Shown: piece by piece, positions 6,418-15,572 of the stretch
Layout of the letters: each line of letters starts with the position of its first letter
Numbering within the stretch: the stretch's first letter is position 1
DNA from: Microbacterium saccharophilum
GTDB taxonomy: Bacteria; Actinomycetota; Actinomycetes; Actinomycetales; Microbacteriaceae
Assembly (NCBI RefSeq): GCF_007992455.1
Contig: NZ_BKAH01000005.1
Coordinates: 62,001-126,000, forward strand
DNA length: 64,000 nt
Reading direction: 5' to 3'
Made by a program: the position numbers and the translations under genes
Notes under the pieces: generated by a model
Seen by the model: only the letters and a program-made list of their open reading frames with translations
Told to the model about the DNA's origin: nothing
Database searches by the model: none

Positions 6418-8427
6418 TCAGAACCGCCGTCCCCCGGACCGCCGGCTCGAGCTGCCCGACCCGCCCGACCGGCGGGAGGAGCTCGACGAGCTGCGGGAGG
6501 ATGACCGGCTCGACGACGAACTGCGCGACGATGAGCTGCGCCAGCTGCTCCGCGAGGAGCTGCTCCAGCCGCTTCGCGAACCTCCGCCGGACGAGCCCGA
6601 TCCCCATCCGCTGAACAGGCCGTCCAGGATGCCGCCGGAGAACGCCGCACGTTCGCCGGCGTCGTCGTACGACGGGGGGAGGGGATCGTCGCGTCGCACG
6701 TCGTCGCGGGCGATGTCCAGCGCGCGACCGGCTTGCGCCGCCGCCTGCCGGGCGGCGGTCGTGGCCGCGAGCGGGTCGTCCACAGCCGCATGCGCGAGCG
6801 CAGCGCCGTACCGGCTCTCCGCCGCGGTGAGGCGGGTGCGGGCGCGCGGTCCGATGATGCCGCGTCTCGTGTCGATGAACCCCCGTGTACGCAGGATCGC
6901 CTCCCGCGCGGTGGCGATGGCGCGTTCCCACTCCGCGAGCGCACGGTCCCGATCCGCCGACCGGCCGAGGACCCGGCTCGATACGGCGGTCAGTTCCGCG
7001 TCGGCGGCGTCGACGGCCGTGAGGGCGTCAGGCGGCGGCAGTTGCTCCGCGTCGCCGATGGCGCGCTCCGCGGCATCCGCGGCCGCGTCGAGCTCGGCCG
7101 CGTCGGCGGTGTCGTCCAGGACGGCCTCCCGGGCCGCAGCGAGGTCGGCCCGCGTGTCGGCGACGGCGGCGGCGAGCCGTACCGCCGCGGCTGACAGCGA
7201 CTCCGTCAGGCTCACGACCCCCGTGAGGAGTTCGTCGATCTGTCCGAGAGCTTGCTGCGCGCTGCGGATCCGCACGGCCGCGACCCCCGGCTGCCCGTCT
7301 CGCAGGCTCTGCTCCGCGCGGCCGAGTTCGACGGCGGCGAACGCGTCGAGGCGGGCGGCCTGTTCGACCGAACCTTCGACGGAGGCCAGGGCGGCGTCTC
7401 CGTACCGGGTGCGGATGTCCGCTTCGATGGCGCGGGCCGCCCCGATGCGAGCGGAGACGTCGGGCTGGGCGGCGGCGAGCTCTACGCGCAGCCGCGGTGC
7501 CTCCCGCTCGAGTGCGCGCAGGTCGTCGAACGCGTCCGCCTGCGCATCGAGTGCGGCATCCGCCTGCGTGCACAGCGCGATGATCGATTCCAGCAGGGCG
7601 CGACGCTCCGCGGGTGTCTCGGCCTCCTCATCGTCGACGAGGCGCATCTGCTCGAACGCCTGCGTGACGAGATCCCGGGCACCGGTCAGGGCGGACTGGA
7701 ACGGCGCGGTCGCGTCGTCGCCGAACTGGGCGGCGGCGAAGCCCAGCTCCTGCGTGCTGGTGCGCACCGAGTCGTCGAGCTCGACCAGGAGGGCGTCGGC
7801 GCGGGAATCCAGCCGGTCGAGCTCCGCCTCGTCGGCACGCGCGGCGCGGCGCGCGCGGGCGGCGCGGATGCCGGCGCGCACGCCGAATCCCGCGAGACCG
7901 GCGACGACCACCGCGACGCCGATCAGGAGCAGCCACGGCGGACCCGGGTCGAGCGCCTCGTCGAGGCCGTCCGCGAACGCCACGACCCCGCCGGCCCAGT
8001 CGTCGTCGCGCAGGGCGGGGATCAGGGTGTCGTCGATCACGTCGTCGATGCGGTCGTTCGACAGCGGGAAGTCCTCGTCCACGGAGTAGGCGAGCTCGCG
8101 GTCGCCGACCGCGACGGCGAGCAGGATGTCGTCCCCGCCGAGGCCGCTGAGCTCCGCGGACCGGTTCGCCCAGGACGGGCCGTCGGAGGGGCCGGTGAAC
8201 CGGTCGACCACGACCAGGAACAGAGCGGTGCCGTGCGCGTCGAAGAGGGCGTCGGCGGCGTCCTCGATGCGCGTCAGGTCGCTCGCGGACAGCGTCGCGG
8301 TGGTGTCGACGAGGTAGGCGCCGTCGAAGTCGACGGGGTCCTCCGCCGGCGCGAGCGCCTGTGCGGCGGCCGGGGCTGCGGTGGTGAGGGTCAGGGCGAG
8401 CAGCATCCGGAACCACAGTCTGCGCAC
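6418..8427 (-). CDS. TPM-domain membrane protein with Ser/Arg-rich tail
   Basis: A 669-residue protein. Residues 1-25 are a signal peptide (basic start, hydrophobic core, AAAQA cleavage region). Residues about 30-155 form a TPM domain (YgcG/Rv1488-like, thylakoid-lumen phosphatase fold), exported. A transmembrane helix follows at about 163-182 (PPWLLLIGVAVVVAGLAG). Residues 190-570 are cytoplasmic, Ala-rich and strongly helical, probably coiled coil. The last 70 or so residues are almost only Ser, Arg and Gly. GTG 8427 has a ribosome site (GGAAGGAC) and a -10 box TAGGGT at 8462-8457. Role unknown; the family is linked to membrane or envelope quality control only in a few cases. Confidence 0.85.
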   Translation of the reverse strand: MRRLWFRMLLALTLTTAAPAAAQALAPAEDPVDFDGAYLVDTTATLSASDLTRIEDAADALFDAHGTALFLVVVDRFTGPSDGPSWANRSAELSGLGGDDILLAVAVGDRELAYSVDEDFPLSNDRIDDVIDDTLIPALRDDDWAGGVVAFADGLDEALDPGPPWLLLIGVAVVVAGLAGFGVRAGIRAARARRAARADEAELDRLDSRADALLVELDDSVRTSTQELGFAAAQFGDDATAPFQSALTGARDLVTQAFEQMRLVDDEEAETPAERRALLESIIALCTQADAALDAQADAFDDLRALEREAPRLRVELAAAQPDVSARIGAARAIEADIRTRYGDAALASVEGSVEQAARLDAFAAVELGRAEQSLRDGQPGVAAVRIRSAQQALGQIDELLTGVVSLTESLSAAAVRLAAAVADTRADLAAAREAVLDDTADAAELDAAADAAERAIGDAEQLPPPDALTAVDAADAELTAVSSRVLGRSADRDRALAEWERAIATAREAILRTRGFIDTRRGIIGPRARTRLTAAESRYGAALAHAAVDDPLAATTAARQAAAQAGRALDIARDDVRRDDPLPPSYDDAGERAAFSGGILDGLFSGWGSGSSGGGSRSGWSSSSRSSWRSSSSRSSSSSRSSSRSSSSSSRRSGGSGSSSRRSGGRRF

Positions 8428-8480
8428 GTGGCCGTCCTTCCGTCGGTCTGCTCCCGACCCTATCGAGAAAGAACCCCTGA

Positions 8481-8954
8481 TCAGCCTCGCAGCTCGCGCA
8501 GCAGCAGCGCGGTGCGCAGCGCCGCGTCCGCCGCCTCGGCGCCCTTGTCCTCCTTCGAGCCCTCCAGGCCCGCACGGTCGAGGCCCTGCTGCTCGTCATC
8601 CAGCGTCAGCACACCGAAGCCGACGGGCTTGCCGGTGTCCAGCGCGACCCGGGTCAGGCCGTCCGTGGCGGCGGCCGAGACGAAGTCGAAGTGCGGCGTT
8701 CCGCCGCGGATGATGACGCCGAGGGCGACGACGGCGTCGGCGCCGGCGTCCAGGGCCGTCTTGCTCGCGACCGGCAGCTCGAACGATCCGGGCACGCGCA
8801 CGAGCCGCCAGGACGCGCCGGACGCGTCGAGCACACGGCGCGCGCCGGCGATGAGCCCGTCGGTGATGACGTCGTGCCACTGGCCGGCCACGACGACGAC
8901 GTTCACGCCCGTCGCGTCGATGGGCTGCGTCTCGGGGGCGCCGTGTCCGCTCAT
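8481..8954 (-). CDS. ribH: 6,7-dimethyl-8-ribityllumazine synthase
   Basis: A 157-residue enzyme that condenses 5-amino-6-ribitylaminouracil with 3,4-dihydroxy-2-butanone 4-phosphate, the penultimate step of riboflavin synthesis. Visible family motifs are VPGSFELP (54-61), GVIIRGGTPHFDFV with the catalytic His near 88, and the C-terminal KGAEAADAAL stretch. Length is normal for the icosahedral enzyme. Its ATG overlaps the ribBA stop by four bases, making it the last gene of the rib operon. Confidence 0.97.
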   Translation of the reverse strand: MSGHGAPETQPIDATGVNVVVVAGQWHDVITDGLIAGARRVLDASGASWRLVRVPGSFELPVASKTALDAGADAVVALGVIIRGGTPHFDFVSAAATDGLTRVALDTGKPVGFGVLTLDDEQQGLDRAGLEGSKEDKGAEAADAALRTALLLRELRG

Positions 8955-10225
8955 GCCTTCCGCTCCTCGCTGCGCGCCAGCGCGCTGTCCAGGTCGATCG
9001 AGTCGATGATGTGGCCCATCCGGTCGCGCTTGGTGGCCAGGTACTGGTGGTTGTTGGCGCCGACGCCCACGAGCAGCGGCACCTGCTCGACGATGTCCAG
9101 TCCGAGCTCGCGCAGCTGGTTGACCTTGTCGCTGTTGTTGGTCAGCAGCCGGATCTTCGAGATGCCGAGGTCGCCGAGGATGCCGGCCGCGGCGGCGTAG
9201 TCGCGCGCGTCGGCGGGGAGGCCGAGCGCGAGGTTCGCGTCGACCGTGTCGAGACCCTGCTCCTGGAGGCTGTACGCGCGCAGCTTGTTGATGAGGCCGA
9301 TGCCGCGTCCCTCGTGGCCGCGCATGTAGATGACGACGCCCCCGTCCTGCTCGATCGCGTCGAGCGCGGCATCCAGCTGCGGGCCGCACTCGCACTTCAG
9401 GGAGCCGAACGCCTCGCCGGTCAGGCACTCGGAGTGCACCCGGACGAGCGGCGCGTCGTCGGTGAGTTCTCCGGAGACGATGGCGATGTGGTCGGTCCCG
9501 GTGATGCGGTCCTTGTAGGCGAGGAAGCGGAACGCGCCGTGCGAGGTCGGCACCTGGGCCTCGGCGCGCAGGCTGACCCGGCGCTTGTGACCGTGCTCGA
9601 CGTGCGTGTGCTCGGCGCTCGCGCCGTCGAGGTGCGCGATGAGCTGCTCGATCGTGATGACCGGGATGCCCTCCCGCTCGCCCATCTCGATGAGGCCCGG
9701 CAGGCGCATCATGCTGCCGTCCTCGGCGACGACCTCGCCGATCGCGCCGACCGGCTGCAGTCCGGCGAGCTTCATGAGGTCGACGGCCGCTTCGGTGTGG
9801 CCCGCGCGCTCGCGCACGCCGCCGTCGACGGCGCGGAGCGGAAGGACGTGGCCGGGGCGGATCACCGAGGTCGGCGTGGACGCCGGGTCGGCGAGCACAT
9901 TGAGGGTGTGCGAGCGGTCGGCGGCGCTGATGCCGGTCGAGACGCGGTCGGCCGCATCGACGCTCACGGTGTACGCGGTGCCGCGGCTGTCCTCGTTGAC
10001 CGCGACCATGGGCGGCAGGTCGAGCCGGTCGGCCCAGTCCGCGGGCATCGGCGCGCACAGGAACCCGCTGGACCAGCGGATCGTCCAGGCGAGCCACTCG
10101 GGGGTGGCCAGTTCGGCGGAGAGGATGATGTCCCCTTCGTTCTCGCGGTTCTCGTCGTCTGCGACGATCACCGGCTTGCCGGCGCGCAGGGCCTCGAGGG
10201 CTTCGGGGATGGTGGAAAGGCTCAT
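8951..10225 (-). CDS. ribBA: Bifunctional 3,4-dihydroxy-2-butanone-4-phosphate synthase / GTP cyclohydrolase II
   Basis: A 424-residue fusion. The RibB domain fills the first half, with the acidic metal-binding loop DDENRENEGD at 23-32 making the four-carbon unit from ribulose 5-phosphate. The RibA half opens GTP and shows the zinc ligands in ECLTGEAFGSLKCECG and the signature RGHEGRGIGLINKL. The start ATG 10225 overlaps the ribE stop by four bases; a longer in-frame reading runs into ribE and is rejected. Both domains keep their key residues, so it should supply both riboflavin precursors. Confidence 0.97.
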   Translation of the reverse strand: MSLSTIPEALEALRAGKPVIVADDENRENEGDIILSAELATPEWLAWTIRWSSGFLCAPMPADWADRLDLPPMVAVNEDSRGTAYTVSVDAADRVSTGISAADRSHTLNVLADPASTPTSVIRPGHVLPLRAVDGGVRERAGHTEAAVDLMKLAGLQPVGAIGEVVAEDGSMMRLPGLIEMGEREGIPVITIEQLIAHLDGASAEHTHVEHGHKRRVSLRAEAQVPTSHGAFRFLAYKDRITGTDHIAIVSGELTDDAPLVRVHSECLTGEAFGSLKCECGPQLDAALDAIEQDGGVVIYMRGHEGRGIGLINKLRAYSLQEQGLDTVDANLALGLPADARDYAAAAGILGDLGISKIRLLTNNSDKVNQLRELGLDIVEQVPLLVGVGANNHQYLATKRDRMGHIIDSIDLDSALARSEERKA

Positions 10226-10851
10226 CGGGAGCCTCCTTCGGTGAGGGGGGTGAATGCGAGAAGGCGCTGCACGTGCCGCGCCAGGATGTCGGTCTCGAGA
10301 TTGACGTGGTCGCCGGCGGTGCGCCCGCCGAGGGTCGTGACGTCGAGGGTCTCCGGGATGAGGGACACCTCGAACCAGTGCGCGTCGGCGTCGGCCGGCG
10401 AGGTCGCGCTGACGGTGAGGGAGACGCCGTCGACGGTGATGGAGCCCTTGTCGACGACGAGCGGGGCGAGGGATGCCGGCAGGCCGATGCGGAGGACCCG
10501 CCACTGCTCGCCGGGACGCACCTCGAGCAGTTCGCCCGTGCCGTCGACGTGGCCCTGCACGATGTGACCGCCGAGGCGACCGTGCGCGGCCATGGCGCGC
10601 TCGACGTTGACGGGCGTTCCGGTCGCGACCCCGCCGAGCGTGGACATGTCGAGTGTCTGCTTCATGACGTCGGCGGTGAACCAGTCGGAGCCCTGATCGA
10701 CGACGGTGAGGCACACGCCGCTGATCGCGATCGAGTCGCCCTGGTGAGCGTCCGAGACGGCGAGCGGGGCGCGCACGGTGACGCGGACCCCGTCCCCGGA
10801 GGGCGCGACCGCCGTGACGGTGCCCTGCTCTTCGATGATGCCGGTGAACAT
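10222..10851 (-). CDS. ribE: Riboflavin synthase, alpha chain
   Basis: A 209-residue enzyme that dismutates two lumazine molecules into riboflavin and the pyrimidine precursor. It begins with the family start MFTGIIEEQGTV and has the two tandem lumazine-binding repeats, each with a GxHxVxGHVDG-type or equivalent segment; the first shows RLGGHIVQGHVDGTG. The ATG at 10851 shares its last base with the ribD stop codon, so initiation is coupled. Third from last in the rib operon by transcription order ribD-ribE-ribBA-ribH. Confidence 0.96.
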   Translation of the reverse strand: MFTGIIEEQGTVTAVAPSGDGVRVTVRAPLAVSDAHQGDSIAISGVCLTVVDQGSDWFTADVMKQTLDMSTLGGVATGTPVNVERAMAAHGRLGGHIVQGHVDGTGELLEVRPGEQWRVLRIGLPASLAPLVVDKGSITVDGVSLTVSATSPADADAHWFEVSLIPETLDVTTLGGRTAGDHVNLETDILARHVQRLLAFTPLTEGGSR

Positions 10852-11909
10852 CAGGCGGTCTCCTTCGGGTGGGCGACGATCAGCAGGTCGTCGCCGAGTC
10901 GTTCGATGGCTGTGACGGTCAGGCGCCGCTGCGCGGTGATCGTGTCGACGCCGAGCACGCGCAGCGCGGGACGGTCGGCGCCGTCCGCCCCCGCGCCGAG
11001 CAGGGTGGGGGCGAGGTAGGCGAGGATCTCGTCGGCCAGGCCCGCCCGCAGGAACGCGCTCGCGATCGTGGGTCCGCCTTCGACGAACACGCGGTGCACG
11101 CCGGCGTCGCGGAGTTCGGCCATCAGTGACGGACCGTTCTCGCTCTCGCCGCCGAGGTTCTCCCCGTCGCGGTGCAGCAGGGGGCGCGGGTGCCGGCGCA
11201 CGGCGGCGTCGTCCGGCACGGACCGCGCGCCGAGGATCACGGGCTGCGGCTGGTGCGGGTACAGCGTGCCGTCGGGCCGACGCGCGGTGAGGGCAGGGTC
11301 GTCGGCGAGCAGCGTGCCGGTGCCGACGACGATGGCATCCGCCTCGGCGCGGCGCCGATGCACGTCGGCGCGGGCGTCGGGGCCGGTGATCCACTGACTC
11401 GTGCCGTCGGCGGCGGCGGCGCGGCCGTCGAGGGACTGCGCCCACTTGACGGTCACGTGCGGGCGACCGAGGCGCTGGACCGTCAGCCAGGAGTCGAGGA
11501 GCTGTCGTGACTCGTCGGCGAGGACGCCGGACACGACGTCGACTCCGGCTGCGCGCAGGCGGCCGGCGCCCCCGGCGGACGCCTCGCCCGGGTCATCGAG
11601 CGCGTAGACGACGCGCGCGACGCCCGCCTCGATGAGGGCGACCGCGCACGGGCCGGTACGGCCGGTGTGGTTGCAGGGCTCGAGGGTGACGACGGCGGTG
11701 GCGCCGCGTGCGCCCCCGGCCGGGAGCTTGGCGAGGGCGTCGACTTCGGCGTGCGCCGTCCCGGCGCCGCGGTGCCAGCCCTCCGCGAGGACCTCGCCGG
11801 AGGCCGAGAGAAGGACCGCGCCGACCTGCGGGTTGACCCCGCGGGGTCCCTGGAGGGCGAGGTCGAGCGCGCGGCGCATGGCGCCCTGTTCGCGGTCCGT
11901 CGCGCTCAT
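10851..11909 (-). CDS. ribD: Bifunctional deaminase/reductase of riboflavin synthesis
   Basis: A 352-residue protein. The N-terminal zinc deaminase domain shows HAE at 53-55 and EPCNHTGRTGPC at 77-88, which form the zinc site. The C-terminal reductase (RibD_C) runs from about 145, with VKWAQSLDGRAAA and VEGGPTIASAFL for NADPH and substrate binding. It carries out the two steps that follow GTP cyclohydrolase II. First gene of the rib operon, beginning 74 bp after the end of the FMN riboswitch, which should reduce its expression when FMN is plentiful. Confidence 0.96.
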   Translation of the reverse strand: MSATDREQGAMRRALDLALQGPRGVNPQVGAVLLSASGEVLAEGWHRGAGTAHAEVDALAKLPAGGARGATAVVTLEPCNHTGRTGPCAVALIEAGVARVVYALDDPGEASAGGAGRLRAAGVDVVSGVLADESRQLLDSWLTVQRLGRPHVTVKWAQSLDGRAAAADGTSQWITGPDARADVHRRRAEADAIVVGTGTLLADDPALTARRPDGTLYPHQPQPVILGARSVPDDAAVRRHPRPLLHRDGENLGGESENGPSLMAELRDAGVHRVFVEGGPTIASAFLRAGLADEILAYLAPTLLGAGADGADRPALRVLGVDTITAQRRLTVTAIERLGDDLLIVAHPKETA

Positions 11910-11982
11910 CCTGGTCCTTGCGTTCAGGCTCCGGGGGCGCAGGTGTACGGCGCAGGCCGCCGGGCGTGCGCCGCGGCGTCCT

Positions 11983-12120
11983 CGTGCTGCCTCCCATCCG
12001 GACTAGCGACTCTCGTCGCATCACCGTCGGTCCCGGATTTCCACCGGATCAACCCCTCGCAGGACGAGAGGTTCGCGGACTGTCACCGCCGGTTCGGATT
12101 CCCACCGACCCCGGAGCACG
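11983..12120 (-). promoter_or_regulatory. FMN riboswitch (RFN element)
   Basis: Read on the minus strand, the 138 nt between the closing stem CGTGCT...AGCACG contain the conserved RFN blocks in order: GGGGTCGGTGGGAATCC, AACCGGCGGTGACAGTCCGC, GGTGGAAATCCGGGACCGACGG and AGTCCGGATGGGAGGCAGC. The paired ends and the internal helices match the RFN fold. It precedes ribD. The rest of the 336-bp gap to glpD holds only the two divergent promoters. With only 74 nt to the ribD start it could act by sequestering the start region or by termination; I see no clear T-run terminator. Confidence 0.96.
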
Positions 12121-12134
12121 TGTTGTTGCTCACG

Positions 12135-12140
12135 AGCATA
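12135..12140 (-). promoter_or_regulatory. Possible -10 box of the rib operon, TATGCT
   Basis: TATGCT on the minus strand (12140-12135) lies where transcription would begin a few bases before the 5' end of the riboswitch. The -35 region is poor. Confidence 0.35.
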
Positions 12141-12245
12141 CTCAACGTGCTGTCCCGGCGTTCATTCCCGTCATGCCCCGTCTTGCCCGCGCGCCGCGTC
12201 TCGCCCGGCGACGAGCACGTAGCCTGGAGGAGGGAGGCGCGACTC

Positions 12246-13943
12246 ATGGACACACTCATCTCCGGCCCGGCGCGGCTGCGCGAGCGGCCGTATGCGGACG
12301 TGCTGGTCATCGGCGGCGGCATCAACGGTCTGGCCACGTTCCGCGACCTGGCGATGCAGGGCGTCGACGTCGCGCTCGTCGAGCAGGGCGATTTCGTCTC
12401 CGGCGCGTCGGCCGCGTCGAGCCACATGATCCACGGCGGCATCCGGTACCTCGAGAACGGCGAGTTCCGGCTCGTCCACGAAGCCGTGACGGAGCGCAAC
12501 GCGCTGCTGCGGATAGCGCCGCACTACGTGCAGCCGCTGCAGACGACGATCCCCATCTACTCCACGTTCTCCGGCATCCTCTCCGCGCCGCTGCGGTTCC
12601 TCCGCCACGGCGCAGGCAAGCCGCGGGAGCGCGGGGCCGCGCTCATCAAGATCGGGCTCGTCATCTACGACTCGTTCTCGCGTGGGGGCGGACGCGTGCC
12701 GCGGCACGAGTTCCACGGTCGCAAGCGCTCCCTCGCGCAGCTGCCCCAGCTGAACCCCGCCGTGAAGTACACCGCGACGTACTGGGACGCCTCCCTCCGC
12801 GATCCCGAGCGGCTCGCCCTCGACGTGCTGCGCGACGGACTCGCCGCCGGCGGCGAGCGCGCCCGTGCGGCGAACTACACCGCCGCGGTGGACGCCGACG
12901 GCGGAAAGGTCGTGCTGCGCGACGAGGCGGGCGAGGATTTCGCCTTCACGGCATCCGTCGTCGTCAACGCGTCCGGCCCGTGGACCGACCTCACCAACCG
13001 CGCGCTCGGCGACCCGACCACGTACATGGGCGGGACGAAGGGATCGCACATCGTGCTCGACCACGAGGAGCTCCTCACCGCCACGGGCGGACGAGAGCTG
13101 TTCTTCGAGCACTCCGACGGGCGCATCGTGCTGATCTACCCGCTGCACGGTCGGGTGCTCGTGGGCACGACGGACATCGAGCACGACATGGCCGAACCGA
13201 TCGTGTGCACCGAGGAGGAGGTCGACTACTTCTTCGAGCTCATCGCGCAGGTGTTCCCCACCATCCCGGTGGACCGCTCGCACATCGTCCACCGCTTCGC
13301 GGGCGTCCGGCCGCTGCCGGGGCACGGCGACGTCGCACCCGGCTTCGTCTCGCGCGACTACCGCATCGAGGCCACGACGCTGCCCGGACCCGTCGGTGCG
13401 ACGGTGCTGAGCCTCGTGGGGGGCAAGTGGACGACGTTCCGCGCGTCCGCCGCCCATCTGGCGGACCGGGCGCTCGAGCTGCTCGCGCAGCCGCGCCGGC
13501 GCAGCACGAAAGGCGTGCCGATCGGCGGCGGCGCCGGCTACCCGCAGTCCGAGCGCGCGCGCCGGCAGTGGCTCGCCCCGTACGCCGAGACGCTCGGGTT
13601 CGAGCGCGCCGCCGCACTCCTCGACCGGTACGGCACGGTCGCGGCCGCGGTGGCGGATGCCATCGCCGCGGACCCGGACGACGCACCGCTGAAGACCGTT
13701 CCCGAGTACACCACGGGGGAGCTCCGCCACCTCGCGCGCGCCGAGTGGGTCGTGCACCTCGACGATCTCCTGCTGCGGCGCACGGGCATCGCGTTCCGCG
13801 GTGCGGCGACGCCGGAGGCGGCCGCCGAGATCGCCGCCGCCGTGGCGGAGGTGCTCGGCTGGAATGAGGCGACGAGGGACGCCGAGGTCGCGCGGGCGCT
13901 GGCATCGGTGCGCGCGGCGGAGCCGGCGACGCTCCGGGACTGA
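12246..13943 (+). CDS. glpD: Glycerol-3-phosphate dehydrogenase, FAD-dependent
   Basis: A 565-residue membrane-associated flavoenzyme that oxidises glycerol 3-phosphate to dihydroxyacetone phosphate and passes electrons to quinone. The FAD motif [10 protein letters not shown] is at 21-30, and [19 protein letters not shown] at about 52-70 is a GlpD signature; GGKWTTFR near 395 is the C-terminal FAD contact. A C-terminal helical domain follows (DAO_C). ATG 12246 has an excellent ribosome site (GGAGGGAGG) and a possible -10 TAGCCT at 12220-12225. glpK follows 68 bp downstream with its own ribosome site. Confidence 0.96.
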   Translation: MDTLISGPARLRERPYADVLVIGGGINGLATFRDLAMQGVDVALVEQGDFVSGASAASSHMIHGGIRYLENGEFRLVHEAVTERNALLRIAPHYVQPLQTTIPIYSTFSGILSAPLRFLRHGAGKPRERGAALIKIGLVIYDSFSRGGGRVPRHEFHGRKRSLAQLPQLNPAVKYTATYWDASLRDPERLALDVLRDGLAAGGERARAANYTAAVDADGGKVVLRDEAGEDFAFTASVVVNASGPWTDLTNRALGDPTTYMGGTKGSHIVLDHEELLTATGGRELFFEHSDGRIVLIYPLHGRVLVGTTDIEHDMAEPIVCTEEEVDYFFELIAQVFPTIPVDRSHIVHRFAGVRPLPGHGDVAPGFVSRDYRIEATTLPGPVGATVLSLVGGKWTTFRASAAHLADRALELLAQPRRRSTKGVPIGGGAGYPQSERARRQWLAPYAETLGFERAAALLDRYGTVAAAVADAIAADPDDAPLKTVPEYTTGELRHLARAEWVVHLDDLLLRRTGIAFRGAATPEAAAEIAAAVAEVLGWNEATRDAEVARALASVRAAEPATLRD

Positions 13944-14011
13944 CGCGCGGTAGCGTGACAGGGCGACCTGCCCGCAGGTCAGGACTCGACCCGACTCGAC
14001 GAGGAGGCCGT

Positions 14012-15550
14012 GTGGCAGACCATGTGATCGCGATCGACCAGGGGACGACGTCGACCCGAGCGATCGTCTTCGATGCGCACGGGTTGCCGGTTGCGACCGC
14101 GCAGCGCGAGCACGAGCAGATCTTCCCGCGCGCCGGCCGTGTCGAGCACGACCCCGTCGAGATCTGGACGAACACCCAGTGGGTGCTGGCGCGCGCGCTC
14201 AACCAGGCCGGTCTCAACGCCGCCGATGTCGCCGCGATCGGCGTGACGAACCAGCGTGAGACCGCCGTCGTCTGGGACCGCCGCACCGGACGGCCCGTGC
14301 ACAACGCCATCGTCTGGCAGGACACCCGCACGCAGCCGCGCATCGACGAGCTCATCGCCGCGCACGGCGTCGACGCCTTCGCCGAGCAGACGGGGCTGCC
14401 GCTTGCCACCTACTTCTCCGCGTCCAAGGTGGGCTGGATCCTCGACAACGTCGACGGCGCCCGCGCCGCCGCGGAGGCCGGCGATCTCCTGTTCGGCACG
14501 ACCGACACGTGGGTCGTCTGGAACCTCACGGGCGGCCGGGACGGCGGCATCCACGTCACCGACGTCAGCAACGCGAGCCGCACCCTCCTGATGGACCTGC
14601 GGACCCTGGCCTGGTCGGAGGAGCTGCTCGGCGTGTGGGGGATCCCGCGGGCGATGATGCCGGAGATCCGGTCGTCCTCCGAGGTGGTCGGCGAGGTGCA
14701 GCTGCCGGGCGTGCTGCGGGGCGTGCCGATCGCCGGCATCCTCGGCGACCAGCAGGCCGCGACGTTCGGGCAGGCCGCGTTCGAGGCCGGGGAGTCGAAG
14801 AACACCTACGGGACCGGCAACTTCCTGCTCGTCGGCACCGGCACCGAGATCGTCCGTTCCGGGGCGGGGCTCATCACGACCGTCGCCTACCGGCTCGGCG
14901 ACGAGCCGGCGCGCTACGCGCTGGAAGGGTCGATCGCCGTCACGGGGTCGCTCGTGCAGTGGCTGCGCGACAACCTCGGGATCATCCGCCGTTCCGAGGA
15001 GGTGGAGACCCTCGCGGCGTCGGTGGCCGACAACGGCGGCGCGTACTTCGTGCCGGCGTTCTCCGGCCTGTTCGCGCCGTACTGGCGGCCCGACGCGCGC
15101 GGCGCGCTCGTGGGACTCACCCGCTACGTCACGAAGGCGCACATCGCGCGTGCGGCGCTGGAGTCGACGGCGTTCCAGACCCGGGACGTCATCGAGGCCG
15201 TCGTCGCCGACACCGGGCAGGGGCTCGCCGAGCTGCGTGTGGACGGCGGGATGACGCGCAACGACGCCCTCATGCAGTTCCAGGCCGACATCCTCGGGCT
15301 GCCGGTCGTCCGGCCGGAGATCGTCGAGACGACGGCGCTCGGCGCCGCGTACGCCGCCGGGCTCGCGGTCGGCGTCTGGCCGGGCCTCGACGCGCTGCGC
15401 GCCCAGTGGCGGGAGGACGTCCGCTTCGAGCCGCGGATGGCGGAGGAGGAGCGCGAGCGGCGCTACCGGCTGTGGAAGAAGGCGGTGTCGAAGTCGCTCG
15501 ACTGGGTCGACGACGACGCGCGCATCATGATGGGCACGACCGGGCGCTGA
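14012..15550 (+). CDS. glpK: Glycerol kinase
   Basis: A 512-residue FGGY-family kinase that phosphorylates glycerol to glycerol 3-phosphate, the substrate of the preceding gene product. [15 protein letters not shown] near the N-terminus is the phosphate-1 motif; [28 protein letters not shown] and the late signature [17 protein letters not shown] are typical of GlpK. I choose GTG 14012, preceded by GAGGAGG; an upstream in-frame ATG at 13955 has no ribosome site and adds non-family residues. No glpF is seen beside it. Likely transcribed with glpD, although a TAGCGT box at 13950 might add a promoter. Confidence 0.97.
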   Translation: MADHVIAIDQGTTSTRAIVFDAHGLPVATAQREHEQIFPRAGRVEHDPVEIWTNTQWVLARALNQAGLNAADVAAIGVTNQRETAVVWDRRTGRPVHNAIVWQDTRTQPRIDELIAAHGVDAFAEQTGLPLATYFSASKVGWILDNVDGARAAAEAGDLLFGTTDTWVVWNLTGGRDGGIHVTDVSNASRTLLMDLRTLAWSEELLGVWGIPRAMMPEIRSSSEVVGEVQLPGVLRGVPIAGILGDQQAATFGQAAFEAGESKNTYGTGNFLLVGTGTEIVRSGAGLITTVAYRLGDEPARYALEGSIAVTGSLVQWLRDNLGIIRRSEEVETLAASVADNGGAYFVPAFSGLFAPYWRPDARGALVGLTRYVTKAHIARAALESTAFQTRDVIEAVVADTGQGLAELRVDGGMTRNDALMQFQADILGLPVVRPEIVETTALGAAYAAGLAVGVWPGLDALRAQWREDVRFEPRMAEEERERRYRLWKKAVSKSLDWVDDDARIMMGTTGR

Positions 15551-15572
15551 GGCGGCGCCCCCGCGTCCCGGA

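Noticed and set aside
4310..8089. Open frame of 1259 codons on the plus strand
   Set aside because: It lies opposite the MFS, membrane and TPM genes, is rich in Arg, Glu and Asp runs, and has no domain or ribosome site. It is a high-GC shadow frame.
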